A DNA stretch of 64,000 nucleotides. Origin: Effrenium voratum (Eukaryota; Sar; Dinophyceae; Suessiales; Symbiodiniaceae). The notes under the pieces are model-generated. The model was not told the origin of the DNA, searched no databases, and was given only the letters and a program-made list of their open reading frames with translations. Positions 21,655-32,468 of this stretch are shown one piece after another; within the stretch, counting starts at the first letter, position 1; each line of letters starts with the position of its first letter. The translations under genes were made by a program, and so were the position numbers. The DNA lies in the NCBI GenBank assembly GCA_963377175.1, contig CAUJNA010003771.1, positions 1,430,087 to 1,494,086 of the forward strand, read 5' to 3'.

Positions 21655-22236
<582 letters not shown>

Positions 22237-22441
22237 GTGTCTTCGTGTGAGGGTTACTTTTGAAGGGACGAAGGACACCACTCAGTTGGGGGGCTCCATT
22301 CGGAGATAACCCCTCAAAGTTCCAGGTTTTCCACAGTTCTGCCAAAAAGCACCTGTTTCCACCAGGAGTTCCACTACTACATGGACCACTGTCGATACCA
22401 AATGGTGATGTTTGATTTGTCGGAAGCATCCTCATTGAGCT

Positions 22442-22556
22442 GGGCCGTTGAATGATTTAAAGACAATCCTCACTCCATTCCATACCTTGGGTACGAAAGG
22501 GGTCCCTTCCGATAGCGGTTATGCATTAAGATTGGCAAACGCTGCATTTTGAAGAA
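22442..22556. mobile_element. MITE-like element, family B, diverged
   Basis: It starts GGGCCGTTGAA and ends near TTTTGAAGAATGG, with the family-specific ATTAAGATTGGCAAACG block before the right end. Its inverted repeat is weaker than in the other copies. Confidence 0.45.
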
Positions 22557-22767
22557 TGGACAAGTGTCACATCAATGCGCACAACCCTGTTCCACGATAT
22601 TCTATCCGTCAGCAACCATTCTGTGAGAACATTTGAAGCTGTTTTTGGGAATCCCCAAGCACCCTGCTGACAAGCATCAGAACAGACCTCGTATTAGTAA
22701 TGTGTCTGTGGGTGTCACTACATTCGCTAAATGCATGTCCCATTTGTTTGGTGAACTTGGCATCACT

Positions 22768-22860
22768 TTGTCAGTTCCTGGACTTTTAAGCTTTTTGGAA
22801 AAACCATTTTAGTGGAAAGCAAAAGTTTGGATTTTTTTGGCGAATCCACTCGGGAAGCGA
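22768..22860 (+). repeat. Dispersed repeat family F
   Basis: It reads GTTCCTGGACTTTTAAGC, then CCATTTTAGTGGAAAGC, then GCGAATCCACTCGGGAAGCG. It is one of the best-preserved copies. Confidence 0.6.
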
Positions 22861-23931
22861 GTAGACGAAGGTTACAGTCCCAACAAGTCCGTTTGTCCGG
22901 TGCCTGCCTTGTACCTGGAGGGTCCGACCGGGGCTTACAGAAACCGGGAGTCTTTGCCTGCCACACCCCAAGTTGCTGAAACGGAGGGATGGGGGTAGGC
23001 CACGTTGCTGCGCGAGCAGAAAAACGTGGCCATTTTTTGTGTGATACCAAGGGAACCCCTTTGGAAGTGACAGAGTAGTCATGGGATTGAAATCCTACTT
23101 TGGTATCACAGATTTCGACCGATTGTCCACAACTATGAGTTAATCCTTCGGTCTTTCACTCTGCATGTGACCTTCTCAACAGCTCATCTGCTATGAACCG
23201 GGATTGCATTACAAAAAGGCAAGCTCCTTTTCAGGTCCAAAGAGCTCTTTAATTGGGCTCCCTTAGGCGCATCCAGTTAGATTCTTGTCGCCGGTCACCC
23301 ACCTCCCATTATCCCTTGGCCAGCTGGATTTGCTTATAAGCGGGTAAACCCAAGGAACCCCATAAACCCCCATTTGTTGGCTTAATAACCCTGGGCTCAC
23401 GATGTTGGCTGTTTCTCGGCATCAAAGTCAGCTGGGGTGCTTCCTTTTCACAAACTTGGGTGACTTAGCCTTAGCCAAATGGGTATTCCGGTATGTGTGT
23501 CAAAATATTCTAAGGGTACTTTTCCCATTCTTTGGAAACCCAGGCAAAACGGCCGGATATTGAAAATAATTAATGGGGAATCAGCCCCTAGAAATATGGA
23601 TTCGGACCCCAAACATGGACACAGCGTCTGCTGTTGGTTTCCCAAGAAAGACTCCCGAAACCGGGAAATTTTAAATGGAGAGTCGCCATGACCCTTCGAC
23701 CAAGAGGCACGACCCCTTTCATTTGTGTAATGACCCCATTTTTGAAGCGGCATGGAGCTCCAGATGACGACTCCAGGTTCCGGCTCAAAAATGCCTCGAG
23801 GTCTTGAAATCGGGGACCAACCAGAATGCAGTCTCCTTCAAAACCACTCCCAAAAAATTGCCCTCAAAACCAATGTGGTTGGTTTTGAGGGGAAACCCAA
23901 CAGGAACACACATTTGGTGAGTCCCCTTACT

Positions 23932-24025
23932 CACCTCCCTGAGCCTCTCATGCTTTTTGCGAAGACCATTTTGGTGGCAAATAGAAAGTTTGGGTACTTG
24001 TTGGGCCAATCCACGATCGGCGAGT
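23932..24025 (+). repeat. Dispersed repeat family F
   Basis: CCATTTTGGTGGCAAATAG is followed by AAAGTTTGGG and GGGCCAATCCACG. It matches the copy at 22768. Confidence 0.55.
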
Positions 24026-24059
24026 TTAAGGCACCACTCTTGTCGACACCCCCAAATTT

Positions 24060-24187
24060 CTGTCTGGTGCTCCGTAGGGAATGAGGCAATGGACCCAGGC
24101 TTTGGTCCCCTTAATCGGAACCACCACTTGGATGGTTTGTCTCGCGGCATTCCATTTCTCATTTCCTGCATCTCTCGCACCAGCAAG
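24060..24187. mobile_element. MITE-like element, family C
   Basis: The left end CTGTCTGGTGC is a diverged version of CTTGCTGGTGC and the right end is GCACCAGCAAG. Inner blocks GGGAATGAG and CATTCCATTTCTC are also complementary. The same inner blocks occur in the copy at 52068. Confidence 0.6.
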
Positions 24188-24330
24188 GTGACCCTTAAAA
24201 AACAGGATCCTGTGCACAGGGTGTTTTTTAGGGGGAAACCAACCGGAAGGTTCTTTTCTCCCCCATTTCACTATTGTGGGGACGTTCACTTTTGGGGAGT
24301 TCCATCTCCCATATTTCCCCTTGCTTATTT

Positions 24331-24403
24331 TGGGGGACGTTCCCCTATTTCAGCAACGTTACCCTCTCAAAACCGATCCTGTGGGGGACGTTCCCCTATT
24401 TCA
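24331..24403 (+). repeat. Exact 22-bp direct repeat
   Basis: A segment starting TGGGGGACGTTCCCCTATTT occurs at 24331-24352 and 24382-24403. GGGGGACGTTCCCC is itself almost palindromic. It lies just upstream of an exon candidate. Confidence 0.6.
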
Positions 24404-24434
24404 TGACGCCACTCTTTTTTTTTGCCACTGCCAG

Positions 24435-24557
24435 GATCCCCGGCCCTCGCAGCCGCCGGTGGTTCTCGGCAAGCCGCTCGAGAAGTATTCCTCGACGCCA
24501 GGAGGGAGATGTCGAACGGCGAAGCGGAGATGTTCCGAGTCCGGTTCGTTTCGGCAG
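24435..24557 (+). CDS. Putative internal exon, very well bounded
   Basis: A T-rich tract and TTGCCACTGCCAG precede it; CAG|GTAAAAC follows it. The length is 123 bp, so phase 0 to phase 0 gives 41 codons: DPRPSQPPVVLGKPLEKYSS then TPGGRCRTAKRRCSES. A second frame is also open and reads AAREVFLDARREMSNGEAEM near its end, which looks more like a folded segment. G+C is high against the flanks. Function unknown. Confidence 0.5.
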
Positions 24558-25908
24558 GTAAAACGAGCAGAAGGCATGCTTTGGGTCCGTGTTTTGAGTT
24601 GGTCCCTTTTTGTTTTGAGGTTGTTAAAGGGAAACGAACGGGAAAACCTCATGCTGTTTGGGGGGGGAGGCCTTCTTTTGACACATACCTACCAATTTGC
24701 CTGGGAATCCAATTGTTCAGTTCAGGTTGCGGAATTATTACGGATTTTGCAGATGGGTGAATTATTAGCCAATGGCTCTTATTTTGCTCAAGGGAAACCC
24801 AAACAGGTGGGACATCTTCTCTTATCGGCAGTTCTCCTTAGCCCTAAGACAAGCTGCCAACAAGGCCTCAAGGGTTAGGTGGTTCTAGGGGTAACTTCCA
24901 TTTCCATTCTTTCCAGAGATCCTTCTTTCCAGAAAACCACCAAAACCTCGGGGAAATGGCGATCGGTTTTTGAAAAGAAGGATGGCTTCAAAGAATGGAG
25001 AAGGACTCAACCCCTAGAAGGGTATCCCCTTTTAGTTACAACACAACAACATGTGGGCAAGTTGGCACCCCTTTTCAGAGGTTGCCCCATGAAGCGCTAG
25101 GAACTTCCTACCGTAGGACTCAACCAAGGAGTGGTTGCCCTTCAATTCTCGCGGTCCCACGAAAATGGTTAAGCATCCTCCTTGGCGCATTAATGCCCAG
25201 GGGATGTTGGGACTGAACAACTTTTTGCCCACTGACGGGTTTTGTGTATTAAACCACTAAAAGTTAAAAATCGAAAAAACCAAAAAAAAAAAAAAGAAAA
25301 AAAAGCAGGGCTTCGCAGAAAGCCACCGAGTTGTTAGGGGTTCTCACAAGTACTCTTGGGCCCCGGTGGAAAGCCCTTGCCCCCCTTGGCTTGATTTTAA
25401 GGGGAGCCCCGGATCTAGGCCTGCCTGGGTTTGGGCTGGCGGGGTGTCCCCTCTTGGGATTCGGACGGATTCGGACAACTTTTGAAGGGAACACCCACTC
25501 GGTGGGACTGGTTTCTTCCTCCGGGTTACCATTGGACGGCAAGCTGAGAGATGGCCAAGCACGCTCAAGCTGAACCAAGCAGAGTCGCAGCCGCAAGTTG
25601 AGAACCTTGTAGCGCACGCCCAGCCGTCAAAAGACACCTAGGGATCGGAAGGCCTGAAGAGAGTTGTCCCCCAGGATCGGGAGACGGTTGAATTGGTTGG
25701 CCCGGGCGTGAATTTCAATGGACCCTTCGGACACCATGGGGAGTCCTGTTTGAATGGCCAAGGGCAACGAATCCCACTCTGGAGGGCCCCCGATTTTGAA
25801 ACCTGACAGGGGGGTTCCGAAAGACGATTGTCCTTTTCAAGGGAACGGGTCCCTGTCAGGCTCCATGTTGATTGGTTGGAGGGTACCAAGGGCCACCTGC
25901 TCGCGCAG
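24558..25908. other. Probable intron
   Basis: A family D element lies at 24901-25002. A partial family E segment lies at 25240-25270 and an A-rich tract at 25278-25305. No coding island is seen. Confidence 0.4.
24901..25002. mobile_element. MITE-like element, family D
   Basis: The left end TTTCCATTCTTTCC and right end AAAGAATGGAGAA are complementary except for a few bases. Internal AGATCCTTCTTTCCAG and GAAAAGAAGGATGG also match the copies at 2168 and 31279, in the reverse orientation. Confidence 0.6.
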
Positions 25909-26075
25909 GACCTGCGCCTTCGGCGCCGGCGCCGTCGCCTTCGGCTAAGAGCGACGCGTCGCCGTCGCCGGTGGAAGCGCCCTTTGCACCAGAAGAGGCG
26001 GAGCAGTGCAAGGCAGGGGATGTCTTCCCAGAAACGATCGATTCGGGAGGTCAGGCAATGGTTGTAAGAGCCTGA
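25909..26075 (+). CDS. Putative terminal exon, Pro/Ala/Ser-rich then acidic
   Basis: The acceptor CTGCTCGCGCAG precedes it. After two bases the frame runs 54 codons to TGA: PAPSAPAPSPSAKSDASPSP, VEAPFAPEEAEQCKAGDVFP and ETIDSGGQAMVVRA. Third positions are strongly G/C in the first half. It looks like a disordered linker followed by a short C-terminus, or an internal exon ending at a donor near GCAATG|GTTG. Function unknown. Confidence 0.5.
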
Positions 26076-26087
26076 GATATCCCACAC

Positions 26088-26148
26088 AAGTCATATGGTT
26101 ATAAGGGTCCGTTCAGTGGATTACAGCCAGGCTTACTAACCACTAGAC
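26088..26148 (-). repeat. Dispersed repeat family J (SINE-like)
   Basis: On the minus strand it reads GGTCTAGTGGTTAGTAAGCC then GGCTGTAATCCACTGAACGG. The first block resembles the A box of tRNA-Glu/Gly type genes. The second copy is at 15417. Confidence 0.45.
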
Positions 26149-26182
26149 CTTCAGGTTGGGTTGCCTTAGCTCCAAAACCGAC

Positions 26183-26275
26183 GTGAGTCACAATCAAAAC
26201 CCGGGTAATCGGAGGGTAGTAAGGGACAATCCACTTGCCATACTTGGGTACGGATGTCCGCCTTGGCAATTGTTT
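26183..26275. repeat. Family G element, partial
   Basis: GTGAGTCACAATCAAAAC, then GGAGGGTAGTAA and GTCCGCC..TTGGCAATTG match 47313-47442. The right terminal repeat is not found here. Confidence 0.5.
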
Positions 26276-26310
26276 GCATGGTTCCGGGTAGTTTGGTTTT
26301 TCATCTTTTT

Positions 26311-26424
26311 CTAGGTCCCCCAGCTAGTGCCCTTCTCTCCCCTTTTTTGGTTGGCTGGGTTCCTTTACTAAAATAGACAAGCAAGAAACAAGTTGGCACC
26401 CTTATTCTAACCTCTGTACTGGAG
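26311..26424 (+). repeat. Dispersed repeat family Q
   Basis: It shares CTAGGTCCCCCAG, AGTGCCC, ACTAAAA and TCTAACCTCTGTACTGG-like blocks with 30823-30943 in the same order over about 115 bp. Confidence 0.55.
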
Positions 26425-26525
26425 GACCTAGTTTTGGCTCACTAGTAAAGGTCCCGAAAGGTGATCACCCGTTATTTCTGGGTCCTTCGGGCAGGTGAGT
26501 TGCTGCCCGTTTTTCTTGGGGTAGC

Positions 26526-26613
26526 TTCCAGGGATGCTTCTTTCTAAAAAACCTCAATGAACCCAGGGGAAACGGCCGGTTGAAAAGAGCGATGGTTGAA
26601 AAGAATGGGAAAT
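26526..26613. mobile_element. MITE-like element, family D
   Basis: TTCCAGGGATGCTTCTTTC at the left and GAAAAGAATGGGAA at the right are related to the ends of the other family D copies. It is somewhat shorter, with imperfect ends. Confidence 0.5.
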
Positions 26614-26876
26614 CAACCCTTAGAGTTGTCCGTTCCTTTTGGAGGGGTGGGCCCCTTTCAAATCAACCACCAAAAAACATGTGGCCTGTTTTCCCATGCC
26701 AACTGGGGGCATGGAAACCTGGATGAAGAAGCCCCGTCCTATGAATGCGGGGGAAGTTCCTCCAAAAGTGATACCCCCCACTAAAAGAGAACATGTTGAA
26801 TCAACCGGCGGTTTGTGAATCCGATGTTTCCATTACATAGCACGTATGCAAGGGATTCTTTTGATAAACATGGCCA

Positions 26877-26979
26877 TGGGTCAAAATATCATACCCCCAG
26901 TGAACATCCCAATCCCCACAAAAACAGACTAAAATGGGTCGTGCACCTACCCCAAAATGGTACCATTGGTTTTGACCCA
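26877..26979. mobile_element. MITE-like element related to family A
   Basis: TGGGTCAAAA (26877-26886) and TTTTGACCCA (26970-26979) form a 10-bp perfect inverted repeat. The motif is the family A terminus with a changed first part. It has no coding capacity. Confidence 0.55.
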
Positions 26980-27007
26980 CAGCCACATGTTCCTCCTGTA
27001 TCCCTCA

Positions 27008-27235
27008 CTCCTCTCAGCTTTTTGACTTTGTACCTGGGCTGTTCAAAGGCCATCCACAAGATCCTTACCCCGGGCTACTTTCGTACGAAAGTGGTCGTTG
27101 TAGGATATGGATCAGGATTGGCCAACCCTCCATGTTGAACAGCCCTGATATACTTTTTGGGAAGACAATTTTAGTGGTAAACATAGAGTTTCAGACTTGC
27201 TTTGGCAACTCAGCAAGTGGCCACTCAGCGAGTGA
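27008..27235 (+). repeat. Dispersed repeat family F, interrupted by a family B MITE
   Basis: The left part (CTCAGCTTTTTGACTTTGTACC) ends at 27035. The right part resumes near 27146 with TACTTTTTGGGAAGAC, then ATTTTAGTGGTAAAC and CACTCAGCGAGTGAG. The 110 bp in between is a family B element, so the B insertion is younger than this F copy. Confidence 0.55.
27036..27145. mobile_element. MITE-like element, family B
   Basis: GGGCTGTTCAA and TTGAACAGCCC are 11-bp perfect terminal inverted repeats. The 110-bp unit contains GGATCAGGATTGGCCAACCC near its right end, shared with the copies at 43774 and 48362. It sits inside a family F repeat. Confidence 0.8.
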
Positions 27236-27892
27236 GACTGGGTTGGTTAAATTCAAACCATGGTGTTATGGAAACAACTCCAGTTGACCCCATGCTGACC
27301 CAATGATAGCCATGATCAGGGCACCCACTTGCTAACTGGGTGTTGAAGATCCATGCGGTAGGTGGGCGTCTTTTTTTGGGGGTACCATGTTTACCCTGGT
27401 TTGAAGGCAAGCCAAGACTCAAACTGCAAATTGGTGGGGCCCGAACTATCTGGAGAGACGCGCAGTGGTGTCGCACGATGGGCTACGGCGGATTGTGGAT
27501 AGCCTTATGGTCAGAGCCCTCGGCTTGCCTTTGCTTGATGTTCGGTAGGGTGACACTTTGCACCATGTTGCCATTCACCCTTTCCAAAGCGGCGCAGCCA
27601 ATAAGCACAGGGTTAGGTATAGTGGCATTTTTTGACTAAACCCTGAAGAAGGTCTTATCAAAGGCTGATTGAGGCTTTAATAAGTGTCTATTAAACACCT
27701 ATCCAGGAAAACTGGATAAGCCGGTATTAAGGCCTTGATCATTTTCGAAGCCCATGACAAGACAGTGTCTTTGTCGCCTAAGCAACAGAAAGCTCTGCAG
27801 AAAGCTACAAAAGCATGCTTCTACATCAGGCCTGCTGGTGACAAATGGCTAGTCTAATTTGTTTGTTTTCGTGGGGTTTCGCAAATTGACAG

Positions 27893-27983
27893 GTGTCAAG
27901 TAGTCAAGAGTCTTTGCCAGAATCTCCAAGCCTCTCACCACAAGCCACCCTGCAACTGGGTGCTCTCGACGCTGCTCAGGAGG
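27893..27983 (+). CDS. Putative internal exon with consensus donor
   Basis: TTGACAG precedes it and the perfect donor GAGG|GTAAGT follows it. In phase 0 the frame reads VSSSQESLPESPSLSPQATL then QLGALDAAQE and one trailing base. The Ser/Pro/Gln-rich content suggests a disordered linker or phosphorylated region. Function unknown. Confidence 0.5.
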
Positions 27984-28637
27984 GTAAGTCTAGGCTTTTG
28001 AAAGTGCCCTTTCCTGGATTGTTTATTTCTATCTTAATATGCCTTCATGCAACCTGATTGAGACCTCATTACGGGCCTATTGGACCCTTATGGATATATA
28101 AGCCAAGGAAAAGTCCAGGATAAGCCCAGGGTAACCCCAAAACAAGCCCAAAGTGCTCGGGCGGTGCCAGTGAAAAACTGGCCATGAGCTAAGCATAATC
28201 ATCATGTCCTGATGGAAAGGAAGCCCATGACACCTGTACGCAATAGAAACAGGATGCAGGCATATATATATATATAAATCATTGGCACCCTCCCACGATC
28301 TAAAATGGACTTCCATGTTTGGTGGGAGGGTAGATCTACATTTTCTAATTTGAATCCATGGACACTGCCCTGAGTTTTTTCCCCTTCCTCCCACTAACAC
28401 GGCACCTGTAACCAAGAACCCGGAAAATCAGTCTGATGTTGGAGGGACCATTTCCTTGTCAGGTGCCATACTGTGGATGGACAAACTCCTGCACCACTTT
28501 GAAACTGCGGGAAACCATTGTTTGTTAGTATTTACAGGGGACTCCTCATGCCAGGGCTTCTTAGGTGGTGCGAAATGGCTTTCGTCCATCAGTAGCAATG
28601 TGGCAGAAACAGTGACCGCCTGTGTTTGGTGCCGCAG
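27984..28637. other. Probable intron
   Basis: It starts with GTAAGT and ends in GTTTGGTGCCGCAG if the flanking exons belong to one gene. It contains a short TA tract (28261-28278). Positions 28468-28500 carry the TGTGGATGGACAAA motif shared with 15.98 and 53.94 kb. Confidence 0.4.
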
Positions 28638-28821
28638 ATCACCCGGCAGAAGCCGGAGCCCTTGAAGATCCCAGTGCAGGAGGGACATGCAGCTTCCGCC
28701 ACGGGCAAGCTGCTGCCCTTGGGAGGCCGGGCGCCGGGCGCCGGGCTGGGCCTGCCGGTGGCGTTTTTTTTCGCCGCGAAGGGAGCTTGGGGGTCCCGGA
28801 GGCTCTCCGAGTTCCGTTTCG
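28638..28821 (+). CDS. Putative exon, basic/Gly-Pro rich
   Basis: The acceptor GGTGCCGCAG precedes it and GTGTCG follows it. The frame reads ITRQKPEPLKIPVQEGHAAS, ATGKLLPLGGRAPGAGLGLP and VAFFFAAKGAWGSRRLSEFR. It is strongly G+C-rich, including a CCGGGCG duplication. A family F repeat begins two or three bases after the proposed donor. Function unknown. Confidence 0.45.
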
Positions 28822-28823
28822 GT

Positions 28824-28960
28824 GTCGACCATTTTAGTGGTAAAACAGTTTGCTGGCGCCGCCGAACATCGGACGTGGCAACCTCAAAAGACCAAAAAAT
28901 GGTAAAACAGTTCAGACTTTATTTGGCCAATCCACTCAGGAAGCGAGTTTCCTGGTCCAA
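28824..28960 (+). repeat. Dispersed repeat family F, with internal duplication
   Basis: GACCATTTTAGTGGTAAAAC is followed about 60 bp later by AAAAAATGGTAAAACAG, then TTTGGCCAATCCACTCAGG and AAGCGAGT. It begins at the 3' edge of the exon at 28638. Confidence 0.6.
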
Positions 28961-29107
28961 GCTGGTTTGACCAAAAGTCTTGCCACCCTCCCGACATGGC
29001 TCCGCTTAAAACTAACAGCCTTACTTCTCAACATGGCACCTGACAGGGCGTCCAAGAGGAAACTGATCTTCCAGGTGCCTCCCAAAGGGTGCCATGTTGG
29101 GAGGAAT

Positions 29108-29156
29108 GGTACCGGTTGGTTTCCTTTTTGTTGGTTTCCCTTTCAAACCAAACCCG
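29108..29156. repeat. Dispersed repeat family L
   Basis: TGGTACCGGTTGGTTTCC, TTTTTGTTGG and TTTCCCTTTCAAACCAAAC are present. Confidence 0.55.
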
Positions 29157-29328
29157 CTTTGTTTCCGACTTCTCCGCGACTTCCATGACCGTTCCACGGT
29201 TCTACCATATGAGTAAGTGGACAGTACTACTGGTAGTCTGTTGTTCATTTGCGGAAAAAACAACAAAAACAAACAAAAATGAAATTGGGCCTCCCAATTT
29301 TCTCCATTTTCACGAAACAAAATCTCAG

Positions 29329-29463
29329 GGCTGCAAGTCTTGTCCACCATGCGGATCAAACAATCCGAGGCGCTCCGCCTGTGGCGCCGGGAATCATGAT
29401 GCAGCACCTTGGCTCGAGAAGCGGACGGGCTCGAAAGGGACCATCCATTGGGACCTTAAGTAG
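29329..29463 (+). CDS. Putative Cys-rich exon
   Basis: After a long C/T- and A-rich stretch ending AAATCTCAG the frame gives 44 codons to TAG: GCKSCPPCGSNNPRRSACGA, GNHDAAPWLEKRTGSKGTIH and WDLK. CKSCPPCGSNN recalls the first half of a zinc ribbon (CxxCxxCGS), with a third Cys eight residues later. The 3' part is hydrophilic. The stop may be in an intron. Function unknown. Confidence 0.4.
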   Translation, partial: GCKSCPPCGSNNPRRSACGAGNHDAAPWLEKRTGSKGTIHWDLK

Positions 29464-30121
29464 AATATCAGATCCCCTGATTTGTGGGTCCCTTTACTTT
29501 TCCCTCTACTTTCCCACTCCGGCTGTAGGATTCGCGAAGCCCGAACGCCTGGCCTAGAAGCAGAGACGAAGGAGTGTGAACATCGATCTAGCTAGGTCAA
29601 CCTTTGGAGTCATCCTACATCTTTACCCTTGAACATGATGCAATGCAAATACCCTCCAAGCCATGAATTTGACATGGAACCTGACTGAGGGGTGGAAGAC
29701 GATGTTTTAAAGGGGACCCTCTAGTGGGTTCCATGGTCGGGAGGGTATATGTAAATCGAGTTGAACGTGGACCCGCTGGGATCTCTTGGAAGCTATGGGA
29801 TTTCCGTGAAGGTAGACATGCTCTCAGACCAGCCACGATCTCAGGCTTAAGCCTTGGGCCATTTGGGTGTCTCTCCTTTTTAGGCCCCCCCCCTCAAAAA
29901 ACAAGTGAATTTCCACAAAGGGGTGCCCCCCAAAAAAGACACTCGCATTTTTCTTGGAGGTTTAACAGTTTTTTTAAAGGGCGGTATTGTCAGGTAAATG
30001 GAATCACTGGAATAGGCATCAAGCGACAGCTCGTAAGGCATCAAACACGCACTGCTTAGGGTTTGGCACGGGGAATTGCAAATTTGTCTGCTAATGTGTT
30101 GGTTACTTCTCCAATTTGCGC

Positions 30122-30172
30122 TTTACAGCTGTTGGTTTCCCTTCAAGCCAAATTGAAAGGGTACCCTCAGAA
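30122..30172. repeat. Dispersed repeat family L
   Basis: CTGTTGGTTTCCCTTCAAGCC, then AATTGAAAGGGTACCCTC. Confidence 0.5.
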
Positions 30173-30822
30173 ATGCACGCACCCATCTGTTTCTGAGAGC
30201 AACCTTGCAAACCCACGCAACTTGTGTGACATCCAAGCTCAAATTCACTCTAAACTGAAGGTTTGTGCTGGTTTGACACATGCAAATGCTCGGCGACAGC
30301 ATGTTTTCTTGGGGGCTCTTGCACAAATATGTTACATTTTAGGGTAGACTGAGTATAAATATTTTCCAGAATTAGCTCCCCTTTTTGCTTTGTTGCTTTT
30401 TTGGGGTCCCTTTGTTTTCCACGAACAAGCGAAAAATATATATTTTTTGCTGGGGTCCTAATTCCAGCCTAGAAATGTAGTCTAAACATATTATTTTCTG
30501 TAACCAATGATCCGAGCTCGTGACCTTTTGGTTTGCCTTGATCCATTTTGGCGCCAGAAGGTTAGCCTCCCGCCAAGAATCCCGGAACTGTCCTGGGGAG
30601 GTGGCCGACTTTTCAGGGAGTGAGATTCCAGAAATGGGAGTGGGTCTAGGGGGGCAACGAATCTGCACTTCTTTGTATTTCTGGGTCTTTTGAAAAGCGG
30701 ACAGCTGGGGTACTCTGTATTTCCGGAGATTTCGCGGGCCCCCTTACTTTTTGTGGAAAGAGGCGAAGCTTTTGCTGGGGTCCACACTTGGCCCCCTCAA
30801 AAACCTCCAACTTGAACATAGG

Positions 30823-30943
30823 CTAGGTCCCCCAGTAGTGCCCTTTCTCACCCCTTTCTTGGGGTTTTGGGCTCCCCTACTAAAAAACAGACAAACCAGA
30901 AAAAAAAGTGGGTACCAACTTATATTCCAGCCTCTCTACAGGT
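30823..30943 (+). repeat. Dispersed repeat family Q
   Basis: CTAGGTCCCCCAGTAGTGCCC, CTACTAAAAAACAGACAAACC and TTCCAGCCTCTCTACAGG match 26311-26424. Confidence 0.55.
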
Positions 30944-30999
30944 GATTTGCCCTCAACCTGGCGACCTTCCCCCCGCGTTTTTTTTCTTCGAGTCGTTCT

Positions 31000-31200
31000 T
31001 TGCGGGCCCCGGCGACTTTTGCCGTGGGGAAGCCAGCGCGCGGGGGGGAGCGACGCGCGACGGCAGCCGCGCCCAGGGCCGAGTCCTACTTGAAGCCCGC
31101 TGGCCCGGCAACCCCAGCTGGCCGTGGGTCGGAATGGCCGCGGTCCGGGTGGGGTCGTTTTTGGTCCAAGGCTTGGCTCCCAGCGGAATCCGGTTCCTGA
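31000..31200 (+). CDS. Possible exon, Ala/Arg/Gly-rich
   Basis: A G+C-rich island encodes RAPATFAVGKPARGGERRAT then AAAPRAESYLKPAGPATPAG and ends at a TGA near 31200. A second frame is also open over most of the region, so the frame is not decided. The polypyrimidine CGTTTTTTTTCTTCG lies upstream. No family was recognised. Confidence 0.25.
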   Translation: MRAPATFAVGKPARGGERRATAAAPRAESYLKPAGPATPAGRGSEWPRSGWGRFWSKAWLPAESGS

Positions 31201-31278
31201 GGTTTTTTTTTTTCCGTTTTAGCCGGTTTGGTTGGTGGGGTTGTTCTATTTTTGGCTGGTTTGGTTGGGAATACCCAT

Positions 31279-31390
31279 TTCCCAGGCATTCTTTTCAAGC
31301 ATCGTTCCTCTTTTTGTCCCTTGGATCGCTGTTTCCCCCTGAGTTGTTTGTGGTTTCCTGAAAAGAAGGATCCCTGGAAAGAATGGGGAA
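31279..31390. mobile_element. MITE-like element, family D
   Basis: TTCCCAGGCATTCTTT and AAAGAATGGGGAA are near-complementary ends. Inner CAAGCATCGTTCCTCTTTT and CTGAAAAGAAGGATCC match the copy at 2168 throughout, giving about 80% identity by eye. Confidence 0.7.
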
Positions 31391-31585
31391 GCTTCCAATA
31401 GAAACAACTACTCACTTCCCGAGTTCCGTGTCGGGCTAGTCACTCTTTTGGTTTGGATCAAAACTTAGTGGTGAACACAATGTTGGGGAGCTGTGTTTTA
31501 GCACATCCACTTTATTTCAGGCTGCGGCCTCTTTGTGTGAAGGGCTTTTAGAGGGGGGGGCGTCTAATCCAAAACAATGTCTGAC

Positions 31586-31622
31586 ACTATGTCGCAGGTC
31601 ACGTCGCAGGTCACGTCGCAGT
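31586..31622 (+). repeat. Subterminal GTCGCAGGTCA array of the transposon
   Basis: Three near-identical ATGTCGCAGGTCACGTCGCAG units lie about 50 bp inside the left terminal repeat. A related array lies at 32469-32545. Such subterminal repeats commonly bind transposase in hAT and related families; that role is inferred here. Confidence 0.6.
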
Positions 31623-32050
31623 TTTGGCATGACGCTAAGTGGGCAGACCGGAAAAGAGATGGAAGCCCATGCTGGGGACGGTAAACAAGTGCAGGAACAT
31701 GCTTTCTGCGCCGGGCCCTCTCAGTCTGGGAAGCATCCGACAGCCCTGCTCGTCGCTCAAGACATGCTGTCAACAACATGCTTCTCGTCAATTAGAGTTC
31801 TGCGTTAAGGCAACTGAAAGAAATCGAGCCTTCTTAAACTTCCAACAGCTGCATGTGGATCGCGCGCGTGTCTGCGAGGCAGGTGGCTGCTACGATGTGC
31901 GCGTGTTGACTACAAGCTGGCCATCGCGCAAGCGTCTTGCCAGTCAGAATGCATCAATATCACACGTGCTCCGCCAAGACACTGCCTCAACACACCTGTT
32001 TACACCCACGACAAGCGTGCCTCTTGGTTATATAGTTATTCGTGATGCGC

Positions 32051-32434
32051 GGAACGGTTCACAACGGTTCCGGGCGCGCCTACGCCTGAGAAACGGAACG
32101 GTTCACAACGGTTCCGCGCTCCATTGGATGCGCAAAACGGAACGGTTCACAACGGTTCCCCGAGGGAACGGTTGAGAACGGTTGAGAACGGTTCCGGAAC
32201 TGTTTGCGGTTGCGCCGTTGGCGACGATGGAACGGTTGACAACGGTTCCGCGCTGAGTTGCCTGGGGCAAACGGAACGGTTCACAACGGTTCTGCGCGAA
32301 AGTGCTTCGGGCAGACTGGAAGGTCCACCAACCGCTGAAGATGGGTGTGATTCTGCAATTGCAGGAGCCGATTTCCAGTCGTCAGCATGTGCAGATCAAA
32401 ACCAGTACTCTTGGAACCGTTGAGAACCGTTCCG
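32051..32434. repeat. GGAACGGTT..AACGGTTCC array inside the transposon
   Basis: Units of the form GGAACGGTTCACAACGGTTC occur near 32051, 32099, 32138, 32164, 32229 and 32273. One inverted version, GGAACCGTTGAGAACCGTTCC, lies at 32414-32434. Each unit holds two AACGGTT half-sites spaced 10 bp apart, about one helical turn, which would suit a protein that binds as a dimer. Function is inferred. Confidence 0.65.
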
Positions 32435-32468
32435 GAGGCCAACCGAACATTACAAAGCGAGCAAAATC

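Larger units (their letters stand above)
22237..24434. other. Gene-poor stretch rich in small elements
   Basis: It contains a diverged family B copy (22442-22556), two family F copies (22768-22860, 23932-24025), a family C element (24060-24187) and a direct repeat (24331-24403). No coding island is seen before 24435. Confidence 0.5.
26076..27892. other. Repeat-dense non-coding stretch
   Basis: Families J, G, Q, H, D, A, F and B are all present and are listed separately. No coding island is seen until 27893. Confidence 0.5.
29464..31000. other. Gene-poor stretch
   Basis: Family L (30122-30172) and family Q (30823-30943) are present. Nothing coding is supported. Confidence 0.4.
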
